Below, piece by piece: positions 1-10,115 of a stretch of DNA of 64,000 nucleotides (the stretch's first letter is position 1; each line of letters begins with the position of its first letter). The stretch lies in the NCBI GenBank assembly GCA_002435755.1, contig DIYH01000022.1:95530-159529 (forward strand), given 5' to 3'. Below the pieces are notes generated by a model, which did not search any database, was not told the DNA's origin, and was given only the letters and a program-made list of their open reading frames with translations. This stretch comes from Flammeovirgaceae bacterium UBA6059. GTDB lineage: Bacteria; Bacteroidota; Bacteroidia; Cytophagales; Cyclobacteriaceae. The position numbers were made by a program, and so were the translations under genes.

Positions 1-1626
1 ATTCACCTCGGTCTCAAGTTGAGCGAGACTTCCGATGCATATCTCCTCTTTCTTGTCTTCCGTTCTCCATATGGGTAGTGGAGTACCCCAGTAGCGCGAT
101 CGGCTAAGATTCCAGTCCACCAGGTTTTCCAGCCAGTTACCAAAGCGACCCTGTCCGGTAGAAGCTGGTTTCCAGTTGATCGTATTATTGAGTGCAACAA
201 GTTGCTCTTTGAAGGCTGTAGTTTTGATAAACCAGCTTTCAAGAGGATAGTACAATATAGGCTTGTCCGTACGCCAGCAGTGTGGGTAAGAGTGCTCGTA
301 CTTTTCTACCTTGAATGCCTTGTTTTCTTCTTTCAGCTTGATGGCGATCAGCACATCAGTAGGCTTAAAGTCGGCTTGGGCCCGCTCGTCATCAGAGTAA
401 TACTCCTCCTTGACATACCTACCTGCAAAGTCTGTGATCTCTTTAACAAAACGACCTTGCTTATCAACTATAGGTACCTCTATATCCTCATCATCCTTCA
501 CAAATACTCCGGGCACATTGTTTTGCACCGAAACCCGATAGTCATCTGCACCAAAAGTAAGTGAAGTGTGTACGATACCCGTACCATCTTCTGTGGTAAC
601 AAAATCTCCTATGACTACCGTGAACGCCGGCTTAGGAAGTGGTACATACGGCAAAAGCTGCTCGTAATCAACCCCTGCCAACTCACTGCCCTTAAAAGTA
701 CCGGTGACTTTGTAAGGAACCAGCTTGTCTCCGTCTTTGTAGTCTTCTAATTGCAGTCCTTCTGCCTTAGCATTGAAGTAAGCGGACATCCGATCTTTGG
801 CCAGGATCAGCGTTACCGGCAGGTAGGTATATGGGTTGAAAGTTCTTACTCTCACATACTCGATGTTCTTGCCTACCGCCAATGCATTATTCGCTGGCAG
901 GGTCCAAGGTGTAGTGGTCCAGGCAAGAATGAAAAGGTCAGTATCAACTTCTTCAAAAAGATGAGATGACGTGCCATTTTGCTCGACCTTGAACTGCGCA
1001 ACAATCGAAGTGTCCTTTACCGGCTGATAGGTGCCAGGCTGGTTGAGCTCATGAGAGCTAAGGCCTGTACCAGCAGCAGGAGAATAAGGTTGGATAGTAT
1101 ATCCCTTGTAGAGCAAGCCCCTCTCATGAAACTTACTCAAAAGCCACCAAAGGCTCTCCATGTAGTCCCGATTGAAGGTAATGTAAGGATCATCAAGGTC
1201 TACCCAATAGCCCATCTTAACTGTCAGATCGTCCCACTGATCTTTGTACTTCATTACTGCCTCACGGCACTTCTGATTATACTCCTCAACCGAGATCTTG
1301 GTACCAATGTCCTCTTTGGTGATGCCTAGCTCTTTTTCCACCTGCAGCTCAACAGGTAAACCATGGGTATCCCAACCCCCTTTTCGCCTCACCTGGTAAC
1401 CTTTGAGTGTCTTGTATCGACAAAAAATATCCTTAACCGTACGCGCCATGACATGGTGAATACCTGGTGTACCATTGGCTGATGGAGGACCCTCATAGAA
1501 GGTAAATGTTGGTTTACCTTCACGTTCATTTATCGACTTTTGAAATACACCTTCACTCTCCCAGAAGTTTAGGATTTCCTGAGCTACATCAGCGTAGTTG
1601 ATACCTTTATACTCTCTGTACTTCAC
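1..1626 (-). CDS. ileS: Isoleucyl-tRNA synthetase, N-terminal part (runs off the left edge)
   Basis: Class I aminoacyl-tRNA synthetase that charges tRNA-Ile in the cytoplasm. An uninterrupted minus-strand frame of 542 codons runs to base 1 without a stop. It starts at a GTG (1624-1626) five bases after the stop of the upstream exporter gene. The N-terminus has the family signature PPSANGTPGIHHVMAR, whose GIHH is the HIGH-type ATP site. Near the left edge comes LVDWNLSRSRYWGTPLPIW, the typical IleS block after the editing domain. The KMSKS loop and anticodon-binding half lie outside the window. The full protein would be about 1,100 residues. The GTG start fits both the family N-terminus and the tight spacing, so it could be co-transcribed with the exporter. 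The identification is secure; only the C-terminus is unseen. Confidence 0.95.
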   Translation of the reverse strand, partial: MKYREYKGINYADVAQEILNFWESEGVFQKSINEREGKPTFTFYEGPPSANGTPGIHHVMARTVKDIFCRYKTLKGYQVRRKGGWDTHGLPVELQVEKELGITKEDIGTKISVEEYNQKCREAVMKYKDQWDDLTVKMGYWVDLDDPYITFNRDYMESLWWLLSKFHERGLLYKGYTIQPYSPAAGTGLSSHELNQPGTYQPVKDTSIVAQFKVEQNGTSSHLFEEVDTDLFILAWTTTPWTLPANNALAVGKNIEYVRVRTFNPYTYLPVTLILAKDRMSAYFNAKAEGLQLEDYKDGDKLVPYKVTGTFKGSELAGVDYEQLLPYVPLPKPAFTVVIGDFVTTEDGTGIVHTSLTFGADDYRVSVQNNVPGVFVKDDEDIEVPIVDKQGRFVKEITDFAGRYVKEEYYSDDERAQADFKPTDVLIAIKLKEENKAFKVEKYEHSYPHCWRTDKPILYYPLESWFIKTTAFKEQLVALNNTINWKPASTGQGRFGNWLENLVDWNLSRSRYWGTPLPIWRTEDKKEEICIGSLAQLETEVN

Positions 1627-1631
1627 TTGAA

Positions 1632-4040
1632 TTATTTTTTCGTTTCGTCCGAAACCTCGATCAGATCAACATTGATCTCCTCATCTTCCTCCTCATCATA
1701 AAACTCCGGATATTGCTCGATCAATGGGTGATTACTCGCACTACGCTTACCGCTATCAAATTTGTATAGTAGTGCTGGCAACAGCGTCAAATTCGTCATC
1801 ATGGCCACTAACAACGTGATGGAAGTGAGCGTTCCCAGAGCCACAGTACCTCCAAACTCTGAAGCAGCGAAAATCACAAAACCAAAGAAAAGGATGATCG
1901 ACGTATAGATCATGCTTGCACCAGTTTCGCGAATACTCCTACTGATCGCTATAGGTACAAAGAAGTTGTTAGAGAAAAGCTCTTGTCTATACTTAGCCAG
2001 AAAATGAATGGAATCATCCACCGAGATACCAAAAGTGATACTAAAAACTAACGCTGTGCTGGGCTTAAGTGGTATCCCAAAATAACCCATGATCCCGGCA
2101 GTAAGTAGCAATGGGATCATGTTGGGAATCAATGAGATAACGATCATGGTGAAATTTCTAAAAAGGATCGCCATAATGATCGCTATGATCACAAAAGCAA
2201 TCACCATACTCTGTATCAGGTTCCTGATCAGGAACTTGTTGCCTTTGATGAACATCAAAGTGGTTCCTGTCAACGAAACATCCATCTTGCTGTCGGCAAA
2301 GATCTCATTCATCCTTGGCTTGATCACCTGATTGACCAGAGAGTCCATTTTGTTGCTGCCTATATCTGCGATCTTCAGCGACATCCTTAGCTTCTGGCCC
2401 GTCGAGTCAACGAATGAAGTAGAGATGTTATCCTGATCAGCGTCTTCTGAAAGGTACCTCAGTATGAAAGCCTGGTCCCGACTGTTGGGTAAGGCATAAT
2501 AAGATGATTTTTGGTTGTAAAATGCCTGACGTGCTGCCTTCACAAAACTTACTACCGATACAGGCTGAGAGATATATTCTAGTGAGTCAAGAAACATCTC
2601 AAATTCATTGATCTTTCGAAGGTTACGAAGGTTTTGCACACCTTTTTTTACTCCTGTATCAATGATCACTTCCAAAGGCATTACTCCCGCGAAATTGTTT
2701 TCGAAGAAGGCCAAATCTTTCTTGACGTCACTATTTTCCGGTAGGTCGTCCACCATATACGAAACTGAGACGATCCTGGTAAGCCCAAGTGCAGCTACTA
2801 CTACGATCACAGTAGTCGTGGTGAAGATATAGTAAGGGTGCTTGTGCACTACAATATCCAACCACGAAAGCACCTTGTCCAAAGGCATAAAGCTAAGATG
2901 CTTGAGGTGCCGCTCCTTTGGAGGTGGCAAAAAGCTGTAGAAAGATGGAATGAGAATGATACTTACAAAGAACGTAGCGAGGATATTGAGTCCTGCTACG
3001 ATTCCGAATTCTTTCAGAATCGTGATATTGGTGCTTGCCAGAACAAGAAAACCTACCGCTGTAGTGAAGTTGGTGATAAAGGTGACGATACCGATCTTCC
3101 GTATGATCCTTCTTAGTGCCTGTAGCTGGTCACCGTTGGCTTGGTACTCCTGATGATATTTGTTGAGCATGTAGACAGCATTGGGGATACCAATGACTAC
3201 AATGATCGGAGGTATCAAGCCTGTCAGTATCGTGATTTTGAAACCAAACAATGCCAACGAACCCATAACCCACACGACTATAACCCCAATGATGATCAGG
3301 GGTACAAATACTGCATTAAACGCTCTAAAGAATAGAAAAAGAATTAGGCCCGTAACGGCGACAGACAGGACCAGGAACATATTTAATTCGTTCTTGACCT
3401 TGGTCGTCATAATCGAACGAGTGTAAGGCAGTCCTGCATAATGCAGCTGAATGCCGGTATTTTCAGTGAAGGCCTCAGCTGCGAAAATGACATCCTGAAC
3501 CAGCGTATTTCGGGCCTTGCTATTCAGGACTTCCTTATTAATGGTAACCAATACCAATGTGGCTCCATTGGTCTCATTAAGTAGCTGTCCAGAGTAGAAC
3601 TTCAATCCGTAAGCTGCTGCCAGCAAACTGTCAAGCTCGCGTTGGTCTTTAGGCATTTCCGGAAATACTTTGACCAACTCAAACTTTTTCAGTGCTGTGT
3701 TTTTATTTAAAACCTTGAGGTTAGGCAATCCAAGCACATTGTTCACACCTGGCATTGAAGCGATCGCTTCCACCAGATAATTGAACTTTCTGAAATTATC
3801 TGTCTGATATACGGCACTGTCCTTGAGACCTAGTGCCAGGATGTTACCATCCTCTCCAAAGTTCTTTTTAAAATCCTGAAAATAGATCATCTCAGGATCG
3901 GTAGAAGGGACAATGTTGGCCAAGTCAAAAGACCACTGGATATACTTGGCCTGGTAGCCCATAAAGGCCGTAATGCCAATCAATAAGATGATGAGGGGTA
4001 TCCTAAAACGTAGGATAATATGAGCAAGCCAGTTCCACAT
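1632..4040 (-). CDS. MMPL/RND-family exporter (sterol-sensing-domain type)
   Basis: Inner-membrane transporter of 802 residues in the RND superfamily, MMPL branch. Proteins of this group move lipids, hopanoids or other hydrophobic molecules; the substrate here is unknown. The layout is two similar halves: one N-terminal membrane helix (about 9-27), a large periplasmic loop with no helix, then a five-helix bundle, followed by the same pattern again. The second half carries GISVDDSIHFLAKYRQE, the acidic helix-4 motif expected for proton coupling. The first half has the related GIPNAVYMLNKYHQE without the acidic pair. The C-terminus is a strongly acidic cytoplasmic tail (EEEDEEINVD). No periplasmic adaptor or outer-membrane gene lies beside it, so it probably acts alone or with unlinked partners. 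Confidence 0.85.
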   Translation of the reverse strand: MWNWLAHIILRFRIPLIILLIGITAFMGYQAKYIQWSFDLANIVPSTDPEMIYFQDFKKNFGEDGNILALGLKDSAVYQTDNFRKFNYLVEAIASMPGVNNVLGLPNLKVLNKNTALKKFELVKVFPEMPKDQRELDSLLAAAYGLKFYSGQLLNETNGATLVLVTINKEVLNSKARNTLVQDVIFAAEAFTENTGIQLHYAGLPYTRSIMTTKVKNELNMFLVLSVAVTGLILFLFFRAFNAVFVPLIIIGVIVVWVMGSLALFGFKITILTGLIPPIIVVIGIPNAVYMLNKYHQEYQANGDQLQALRRIIRKIGIVTFITNFTTAVGFLVLASTNITILKEFGIVAGLNILATFFVSIILIPSFYSFLPPPKERHLKHLSFMPLDKVLSWLDIVVHKHPYYIFTTTTVIVVVAALGLTRIVSVSYMVDDLPENSDVKKDLAFFENNFAGVMPLEVIIDTGVKKGVQNLRNLRKINEFEMFLDSLEYISQPVSVVSFVKAARQAFYNQKSSYYALPNSRDQAFILRYLSEDADQDNISTSFVDSTGQKLRMSLKIADIGSNKMDSLVNQVIKPRMNEIFADSKMDVSLTGTTLMFIKGNKFLIRNLIQSMVIAFVIIAIIMAILFRNFTMIVISLIPNMIPLLLTAGIMGYFGIPLKPSTALVFSITFGISVDDSIHFLAKYRQELFSNNFFVPIAISRSIRETGASMIYTSIILFFGFVIFAASEFGGTVALGTLTSITLLVAMMTNLTLLPALLYKFDSGKRSASNHPLIEQYPEFYDEEEDEEINVDLIEVSDETKK

Positions 4041-4133
4041 GTCAAAACAGCCCCAAAGGTATATTTTTTTGCCTTTTTGAAGTGAGGCTTTCCTATTAAT
4101 TATGAGGCACTTAAAAGCCGCAATTTGGGGTCT

Positions 4134-5489
4134 CTACCTTACTCCTGGTAAGGAAATGCCTTTAATGGTCTGGAAGAAATTGAGGGCTGCAGAATCAGTC
4201 ATTCCGGATACGAAATCAGTGATGATCAATAGCCGTTGGTAGAGGGAGTCAGCGGCCTTGAGACTGGTCTGATGCTCTACTGGCAAAAGACGAATAATAT
4301 TTTTATGTCGACTGGTCGCACCGTCCCGAGCATGGAACGTAAAATAAACCGCCTTGCCAAATGCCTCCATAATACCATCGAGCACCTCAAATCCTGCTGC
4401 CTCTCGCTGTAGTACCTGCTGAGAACGATAGATCCTCTCGACTGAAATCTTACTGATCTCCTCAAGAGTGGACTGGCTGTCAATAATATCCGTTAAGGCT
4501 TGATCAAAAGTTCCTGCCAAGACCTGATCTTCATGGGCCAGAAATACGTCAGCTGTCTCATCCACTAATTTGTTGATAGCAAGTGCCCTCAACACGCCAA
4601 CCCGTTCAGCATTACCGCTCATTTTTTTCAGCTTTTCGGGCTGAAAACTCTCTCTCAGTATCCCAGCCAACAACTCTTCAGTCTCATCGTAAGAAACCAA
4701 TCCGAGCTCATGCCCATCCTCCAAATCGATAATGCTATAGCAAATATCATCTGCGGCTTCAACCAGGAAAGCTAAGGGATGCCTCATCCAAACATCTTGA
4801 GCCTGCTCATAAGGCATGAGCTTTAGCACAGTAGCCATGTCTTCGAACAATGACGCTTCTGATTGGAAATAGCCATACTTCTTATGACTCTTGCGCTCTT
4901 TGTCCTTTCCTTCAAATTTGGACGCATGCGGATATTTGGTAAAAGCAGCCAGCACCGGATAAGTAAGTCTAAGACCTCCATTGGTTTGGGTCAGTATCCT
5001 GAATCCTTGCGCGTTACCTTCGAAGTTGGTCAGGTCTGTCCATTCCTTTTCTGATAGGTGAGTGGCTAGCTTATCTCTCAGGCTACTGGCTTTGAAATAA
5101 TCCGAAATACCAGCCTCTCCAGAATGACCAAAAGGCGGGTTGCCAACATCATGAGCCAGAGCCGCAGCGGCTACAACTGCTCCAAGGTCGTGGTAGGTAA
5201 ACCCGGATTCTTCAAGTTCGAGATGCCTCTCTATAACCGTATACCCGGCTTTTTTGCCTAGTGATCGTGCCACGCTGGAGACTTCCAGGCTATGGGTGAG
5301 TCGATTATGGACAAAATCATACTTGGGCATAGGATGCACCTGGGTTTTGTCTTGCAATCGTCTGAAAGCGCTGGAAAAAATAATGCGGTCATAGTCACGC
5401 TCAAATGCACTCCGTATGTCTTCATGATCAGACACGCCCGACTTCTGGCGAACCGGTTGCATCAAATCGATCCATTTCATCCTCTCCAT
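4134..5489 (-). CDS. dgt: Deoxyguanosinetriphosphate triphosphohydrolase (HD domain)
   Basis: Hydrolyses dGTP (and often other dNTPs in this family) to the nucleoside and triphosphate, tuning the dNTP pool. The 451-residue length is normal for the Bacteroidota form. The N-terminus has the family block FSSAFRRLQDKTQVHP (about 38-53), where R and Q residues contact nucleotide. The HD metal site follows as NRLTHSLEVSS (His66) and LAHDVGNPPFGHSGE (His113, Asp114). The distal metal ligand is in VEAADDICYSIIDLEDG. Translation could begin at Met1 or Met4 (MKWIDLM); the difference is minor. It stands alone between the exporter and the peptidase genes, reading in the same direction. Confidence 0.92.
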   Translation of the reverse strand: MERMKWIDLMQPVRQKSGVSDHEDIRSAFERDYDRIIFSSAFRRLQDKTQVHPMPKYDFVHNRLTHSLEVSSVARSLGKKAGYTVIERHLELEESGFTYHDLGAVVAAAALAHDVGNPPFGHSGEAGISDYFKASSLRDKLATHLSEKEWTDLTNFEGNAQGFRILTQTNGGLRLTYPVLAAFTKYPHASKFEGKDKERKSHKKYGYFQSEASLFEDMATVLKLMPYEQAQDVWMRHPLAFLVEAADDICYSIIDLEDGHELGLVSYDETEELLAGILRESFQPEKLKKMSGNAERVGVLRALAINKLVDETADVFLAHEDQVLAGTFDQALTDIIDSQSTLEEISKISVERIYRSQQVLQREAAGFEVLDGIMEAFGKAVYFTFHARDGATSRHKNIIRLLPVEHQTSLKAADSLYQRLLIITDFVSGMTDSAALNFFQTIKGISLPGVR

Positions 5490-5567
5490 GAGCTGTCTAA
5501 ATTAATTGTAGTCTTCGAGACCATAGCATAAAACAAGAGCTATTCAAGTTTATTAGCTTTTTCATAA

Positions 5568-6392
5568 TTAACTGATACCAATCTGCATTTTGATCGGGTC
5601 TTGATTTAGTAATCTTGTCATCAGTTGATATGTCCTCGGCAAATACTCATTCAGTGCTTTTGGGCGCTCAAAAAAGTACTCTATAGCTACAGCAAAATAT
5701 TCATAGATATCCTCCGCTGCATAATCTCTAAGCAGATGGTTTTGCTCTTGCCTGATCAAAACCATCTGCTTGTTAGCTTCGGCAATCCATTCCTTAAATA
5801 GGGATTTGTCAAAGAAGCCAAATTCCTCATTGGGAATTCGATTTTCCAAATGAAGTGCATGGGCCATTTCATGAAGCCCAAGATTGCGACCACTGTCATG
5901 CTTAATATAGCCTTCAACAAAGCTGGTCCATGATAGTACTATCAGCTGCATTCTTGGATTTACTTCCCCTTTGTGGTAGCGGTTGTTGATCGTAGAGTAA
6001 TAGTCATTGGGGTATACCAGGATCCTCCTGAAATGAGCCAAATAGACGTTAGACAACCCAAAAGTGAGCTGTACTGCGGAGGCGCTGATAAGTACTTTGA
6101 CCTCCGCTGTAATTTGCATGCCTCGACCTACGAATTTCTTCGTATGAAGAAACCTGACCAGCTTCTGCTCAAAAACCTTTCTATCCCGGCTATTGAGCGT
6201 CAGATAATATCTGAAGTACTGCTTCAGTACAGCCCGGTATTTCTTCCTTAACGGTGGAACCACACCTGGCATTTTTAAGCCCAGGTTGATCCGGCCAGTG
6301 GCATGCAATACGTAAAGCAGTGCCATACTCATGGCCAGGAACAAAACATACTCACCTATGATCAGCCTTAGGTTTTCTGTTTGCTCGTTCAT
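5568..6392 (-). CDS. MtfA/M90-like zinc metallopeptidase with N-terminal membrane anchor
   Basis: Predicted zinc peptidase of 274 residues. The catalytic motif is LGLHEMAHALHLENR, a gluzincin HExxH, with a further acidic ligand expected in the downstream EYFAVAIEYFFERP helix. This arrangement is that of the MtfA family, named for the E. coli protein that binds the Mlc repressor. One hydrophobic segment (about residues 11-28) anchors the N-terminus in the membrane. It ends seven bases before the glycyl-tRNA synthetase gene on the same strand, so the two are probably co-transcribed. MtfA's regulatory partner Mlc is not known in Bacteroidota, so the E. coli role should not be carried over. Confidence 0.8.
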   Translation of the reverse strand: MNEQTENLRLIIGEYVLFLAMSMALLYVLHATGRINLGLKMPGVVPPLRKKYRAVLKQYFRYYLTLNSRDRKVFEQKLVRFLHTKKFVGRGMQITAEVKVLISASAVQLTFGLSNVYLAHFRRILVYPNDYYSTINNRYHKGEVNPRMQLIVLSWTSFVEGYIKHDSGRNLGLHEMAHALHLENRIPNEEFGFFDKSLFKEWIAEANKQMVLIRQEQNHLLRDYAAEDIYEYFAVAIEYFFERPKALNEYLPRTYQLMTRLLNQDPIKMQIGIS

Positions 6393-6399
6393 GCTAAGA

Positions 6400-7944
6400 C
6401 TACAACTGCTTTAAAAGACGGTTAATTGAGGTGGCTTCATGGAGCTCCGCTTTCAACTCCGCCACTGAAATCCGCTTCTGCTCCATTGTATCACGGTTTC
6501 TTACCGTTACTGTATCATCATTTAGAGAGTCATGGTCTATGGTCACACAGTATGGCGTACCTATAGCATCCTGACGCCTATAGCGCTTACCTATCGAATC
6601 TTTTTCTTCGTATTGCAAGTTGAAATCGAACTTCAGGTCTTCCATGATTGCGGTAGCCTTTTCCGGTAGGCCATCTTTAGCCACTAAAGGCAAGACCGCT
6701 ACCTTCACAGGTGCTAAAGCAGGTGGTATCTTCATGACTGACCTGGTACTGCCATCAGCCAGCGTCTCCTCCTGAAGAGCAGATGAAAGGACCGCCAGGA
6801 ACATACGATCAAGGCCGATAGAGGTCTCTACCACATACGGCACATAACTCTCGTTAGCCTGGGTATCGAAGTACTGAAGCTTCTTACCAGAATACTGCTC
6901 GTGGCTTTTAAGATCAAAATCGGTACGACTATGTATGCCTTCCAGCTCTTTGAAACCCATCGGGAAGTTGTATTCGATATCACAAGCCGCATTTGCGTAA
7001 TGGGCCAGGTTGAGGTGATCATGGAAGCGGTAATTCGCGTCTCCAAGATTAAGGTTTTTGTGCCAGCGCATACGGTGCTCTTTCCAGTACTCGTACCAAT
7101 GCATCTCTTCACCTGGCTTCACGAAAAACTGCATCTCCATCTGCTCAAACTCCCTCATCCTGAAGATAAACTGGCGGGCAATAATCTCATTTCTGAAAGC
7201 TTTACCGATCTGGGCTATTCCGAACGGGATCTTCTTTCTACCCGTCTTTTGTACATTCAAGAAGTTGACGAAAATACCTTGAGCAGTCTCCGGTCGGAGG
7301 TAGATTTTGCTCGCTCCTTCAGCTAGTGAGCCAAGCTCCGTCGAGAACATGAGATTGAATTGGCGTACATCTGTCCAATTCTTAGAACCGCTCACAGGAT
7401 CAGCGATACCTACCTCCTCAATCAATGTCTTGAGATCAGACAACTCTCCTGAATCCATTGCAGATTTAAGTCGACTGTTAGCGTCTTCAATTTTCTGCTG
7501 ATTGGCCGTCACTCGCGGGTTGGTCGATCTAAACTGTTCTTCATCAAAGGCGTCACCAAATCGCTTTTTTGCTTTGTCAACCTCCTTGTTGATTTTGGCT
7601 TCAATTTTAGTGACGTAATCCTCGATAAGATTATCCGCCCGGTAGCGCTTTTTAGAATCTTTGTTGTCGATCATAGGATCGTTGAATGCATCAACATGAC
7701 CGGACGCTTTCCAGGTGGTTGGGTGCATGAAAATAGAGGCGTCAATACCTACAATATTTTCATTGAGATGCACCATGGACTTCCACCAGTACTCTTTGAT
7801 ATTGTTCTTCAATTCTGAGCCATAGACGCCATAGTCATAAGCTGCGCTAAGTCCCTCGTAGATCTCACTGGAGGGGTATATATACCCATATTCTTTGGTA
7901 TGGGCAATGATATTTTTTAACGGATTATCGTCAGTCTTTGCCAT
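6400..7944 (-). CDS. glyQS: Glycyl-tRNA synthetase, homodimeric class II type
   Basis: Charges tRNA-Gly in the cytoplasm. The 514-residue single-chain form is the alpha2 enzyme, not the alpha2beta2 GlyQ+GlyS enzyme. Class II signatures are present: LRPETAQGIFVNF (216-228), a motif 2 region with FRNEI (250-254) and FRMREFEQMEMQFF (261-274), and motif 3 ETSIGLDRMFLAVL. A C-terminal anticodon-binding domain begins near VKVAVLPLVAKDG and holds YRRQDAIGTPYCVTIDHD. The start at 7944 gives the usual N-terminus, including the EIYGGL-like SSEIYEGLSAAYDYG. The metallopeptidase gene follows by seven bases. Confidence 0.95.
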   Translation of the reverse strand: MAKTDDNPLKNIIAHTKEYGYIYPSSEIYEGLSAAYDYGVYGSELKNNIKEYWWKSMVHLNENIVGIDASIFMHPTTWKASGHVDAFNDPMIDNKDSKKRYRADNLIEDYVTKIEAKINKEVDKAKKRFGDAFDEEQFRSTNPRVTANQQKIEDANSRLKSAMDSGELSDLKTLIEEVGIADPVSGSKNWTDVRQFNLMFSTELGSLAEGASKIYLRPETAQGIFVNFLNVQKTGRKKIPFGIAQIGKAFRNEIIARQFIFRMREFEQMEMQFFVKPGEEMHWYEYWKEHRMRWHKNLNLGDANYRFHDHLNLAHYANAACDIEYNFPMGFKELEGIHSRTDFDLKSHEQYSGKKLQYFDTQANESYVPYVVETSIGLDRMFLAVLSSALQEETLADGSTRSVMKIPPALAPVKVAVLPLVAKDGLPEKATAIMEDLKFDFNLQYEEKDSIGKRYRRQDAIGTPYCVTIDHDSLNDDTVTVRNRDTMEQKRISVAELKAELHEATSINRLLKQL

Positions 7945-8011
7945 GGCGGCAAAGATATATAAAATGGCATCTGATCAATCAGAGGGTGAAAATTTAGGGA
8001 TTGAATATCAG

Positions 8012-9946
8012 CTAATTATCAAACCTCAGGGTAAGCTCATCCAGGCTTTTGTTAGAACCGACAAAAGTTACTACGTCACCAATCCTAAGTCTGGTATAAC
8101 CATGTGAGATAATGCCTTGCCCTCCACGCTTGACTGAAAGGATAAGCACATCAGCCGGTAACCTAAGGTCACGCAAGGTGATACCATGCAAATTGGGATC
8201 GAGTACTTCCAGGTCTCTTGTATCCTGATCGCCTTCCATACCAAGTAATAAAGAAGTGGCTTGTGGCGATCTAACAAAATGATCCATGAGGCTCACCATT
8301 GCAGTAGAGGGGTCAATAATTTTAGCTCCTAGCTTTAAGAATCCATCATAGTTAGATCTGTCATTGAGTCTAACGATCACATCCCTGGTACCGAATTTCT
8401 CATAGGCCAACTCTGCAATCCGGAAATTCATCTTGTCTGAAAGCATGCAGACAATAGCTTCTGTTTTGTCTGCATCCATCGACATAAAGGTCTCAAAATC
8501 TATATTCTTAATGTATCGGATTGGAATATCGTCGGGTTCCTCTACAGTACCCTCTTGCTTGAATGTCGCAACCTGCACCTTCCAGTCTTTAGAGAGCAAT
8601 TGCTTAGCCAATGCGACTGACTGAGGCTCAAACCCAAAAATGATCGCATCTCTAATACCGTCAAACTCAGGCGTAGCAGCACGACTGTGATCTTCTCCGA
8701 GTTTTTGAAGTGCCCACTTAAATAGTGGAGGCCCTACGAACTGGTTGATCACTATAACCGCAATAACGACTGTAGAAAACTGACTTCCCCACTCAGGAAA
8801 TTCATTCGCAACTACTGTAGATAGTCCCAGGGCCACACCCGCTTGTGTGATATAGGGCATCCAGCCATAATGCCGGTAATCAATCGGATCTTTAGCCAAT
8901 GAGCCACCCACATATCCTCCTATGACCATCGTTATCAATCTTACTCCAAAGAGTATCAATGCAACAAACCATACCCCTGCCAGTACGTCGATGGACATTG
9001 AAGCTCCGGTGAGCGTAAAAAAAGCTACATAGATGGTCGGACCTGCGTCATGTAATATTTTGAGAAACTCGGGCCGATACTTAGTGTAGTTGGTCACGAA
9101 CACACTCGCGATGATACACACGAGCAAGGGTTCTAATATCACCTCATGACCCCAATAGGCAAGTGTCATTGCCCTGAACTCACCTGAAAACAAATATGCA
9201 GAATACCCCAGCAGCAATACCAAAAGCAGTTTGTAGATCGTACCAAATTTTTGCGAGAGCACTAATGCAATCAATCGACCTAAGAAGTACCCGAGACTGG
9301 CCGACAGCAATAGCTCAAGGATGATAGCCAGTATGCTCCAAAACTTAAACTCATCACCATCGATCAAGGTCTGTGCTATCGAAAGATTGATCGCAAATAA
9401 TATGATCACCAGAAAATCCTTGAGCACGGTCACACCCATTACAGTCTGGGTAAAAGGGCCCTTGGCACGTAATTCATTTACTACTGCAATAGCTGAGGCG
9501 GGAGAACGAGCAACGAAAATAGTCCCTGTCAGTATAGCCACTGAGGCCTGAGCTGCCATGCTGAGATCAGCCATGTACTCGATGTAAGGGGAAAGAAAAA
9601 ACACTGCTAAGCTTCCGAGGACGAAGGTGACCACCAGCTGACCAAAGGTATTCCATTGAATGCTCTTGATCCGAGATCTCAACTCACGCAAGTAAAGCTC
9701 TGCGCCAGCCGCAAATGCAATAAAAGCCAAGGACATCTCATTGATGAAGCCTAATCGCTCACTTGATATCACAGGTATCAGTCCCAGGACATATGGCCCT
9801 GCCAGTATACCAGAAATGATCAAACCCGTGATGAGAGGTAGCTTGATCTGCTGAAATACTTTGGCGATTTGATTGGCAGCTACAGCTATGACCAAAAAAC
9901 CTCCAATGAGTACCAAAAGCTCTTTATGTTGTCCTAAAAAATCCAA
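8012..9946 (-). CDS. CPA2-family cation/proton antiporter with RCK regulatory domains
   Basis: Inner-membrane monovalent cation/H+ antiporter (Kef/YbaL type), 644 residues. Residues about 10-400 form some 12 hydrophobic helices. A Rossmann-like TrkA-N (RCK) domain follows (AIIFGFEPQSVALAKQLLS). A TrkA-C domain (LRLPADVLILSVKRGG) closes the protein. RCK domains bind NAD(H) or nucleotides and gate transport. The cargo (K+ or Na+) cannot be decided from sequence, but two more potassium genes, trkA and trkH, lie 4 kb away. The RCK glycine motif GFEPQS is degenerate compared with GxGxxG. The upstream 168 bases to the divergent DUF547 gene form a shared promoter region. Confidence 0.88.
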   Translation of the reverse strand: MDFLGQHKELLVLIGGFLVIAVAANQIAKVFQQIKLPLITGLIISGILAGPYVLGLIPVISSERLGFINEMSLAFIAFAAGAELYLRELRSRIKSIQWNTFGQLVVTFVLGSLAVFFLSPYIEYMADLSMAAQASVAILTGTIFVARSPASAIAVVNELRAKGPFTQTVMGVTVLKDFLVIILFAINLSIAQTLIDGDEFKFWSILAIILELLLSASLGYFLGRLIALVLSQKFGTIYKLLLVLLLGYSAYLFSGEFRAMTLAYWGHEVILEPLLVCIIASVFVTNYTKYRPEFLKILHDAGPTIYVAFFTLTGASMSIDVLAGVWFVALILFGVRLITMVIGGYVGGSLAKDPIDYRHYGWMPYITQAGVALGLSTVVANEFPEWGSQFSTVVIAVIVINQFVGPPLFKWALQKLGEDHSRAATPEFDGIRDAIIFGFEPQSVALAKQLLSKDWKVQVATFKQEGTVEEPDDIPIRYIKNIDFETFMSMDADKTEAIVCMLSDKMNFRIAELAYEKFGTRDVIVRLNDRSNYDGFLKLGAKIIDPSTAMVSLMDHFVRSPQATSLLLGMEGDQDTRDLEVLDPNLHGITLRDLRLPADVLILSVKRGGQGIISHGYTRLRIGDVVTFVGSNKSLDELTLRFDN

Positions 9947-10115
9947 GTACAGTATGATACAGCTTATTAATATTAGCCCGTTATAGTTTCAATTCCAATC
10001 AAAGCCAACTATGCTTATTCGCGGTAGCACTAAGTGACTGTAGGCTAGGCGACATAACTTTTTCATAAATTGAGCTATCAACAACTCCTCCATCAAATTG
10101 TCGTGTGACAAGCCT

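Noticed and set aside
6901..7326. 141-codon plus-strand frame inside glyQS
   Set aside because: Shadow of the synthetase; no domain, and the opposite strand carries the class II motifs.
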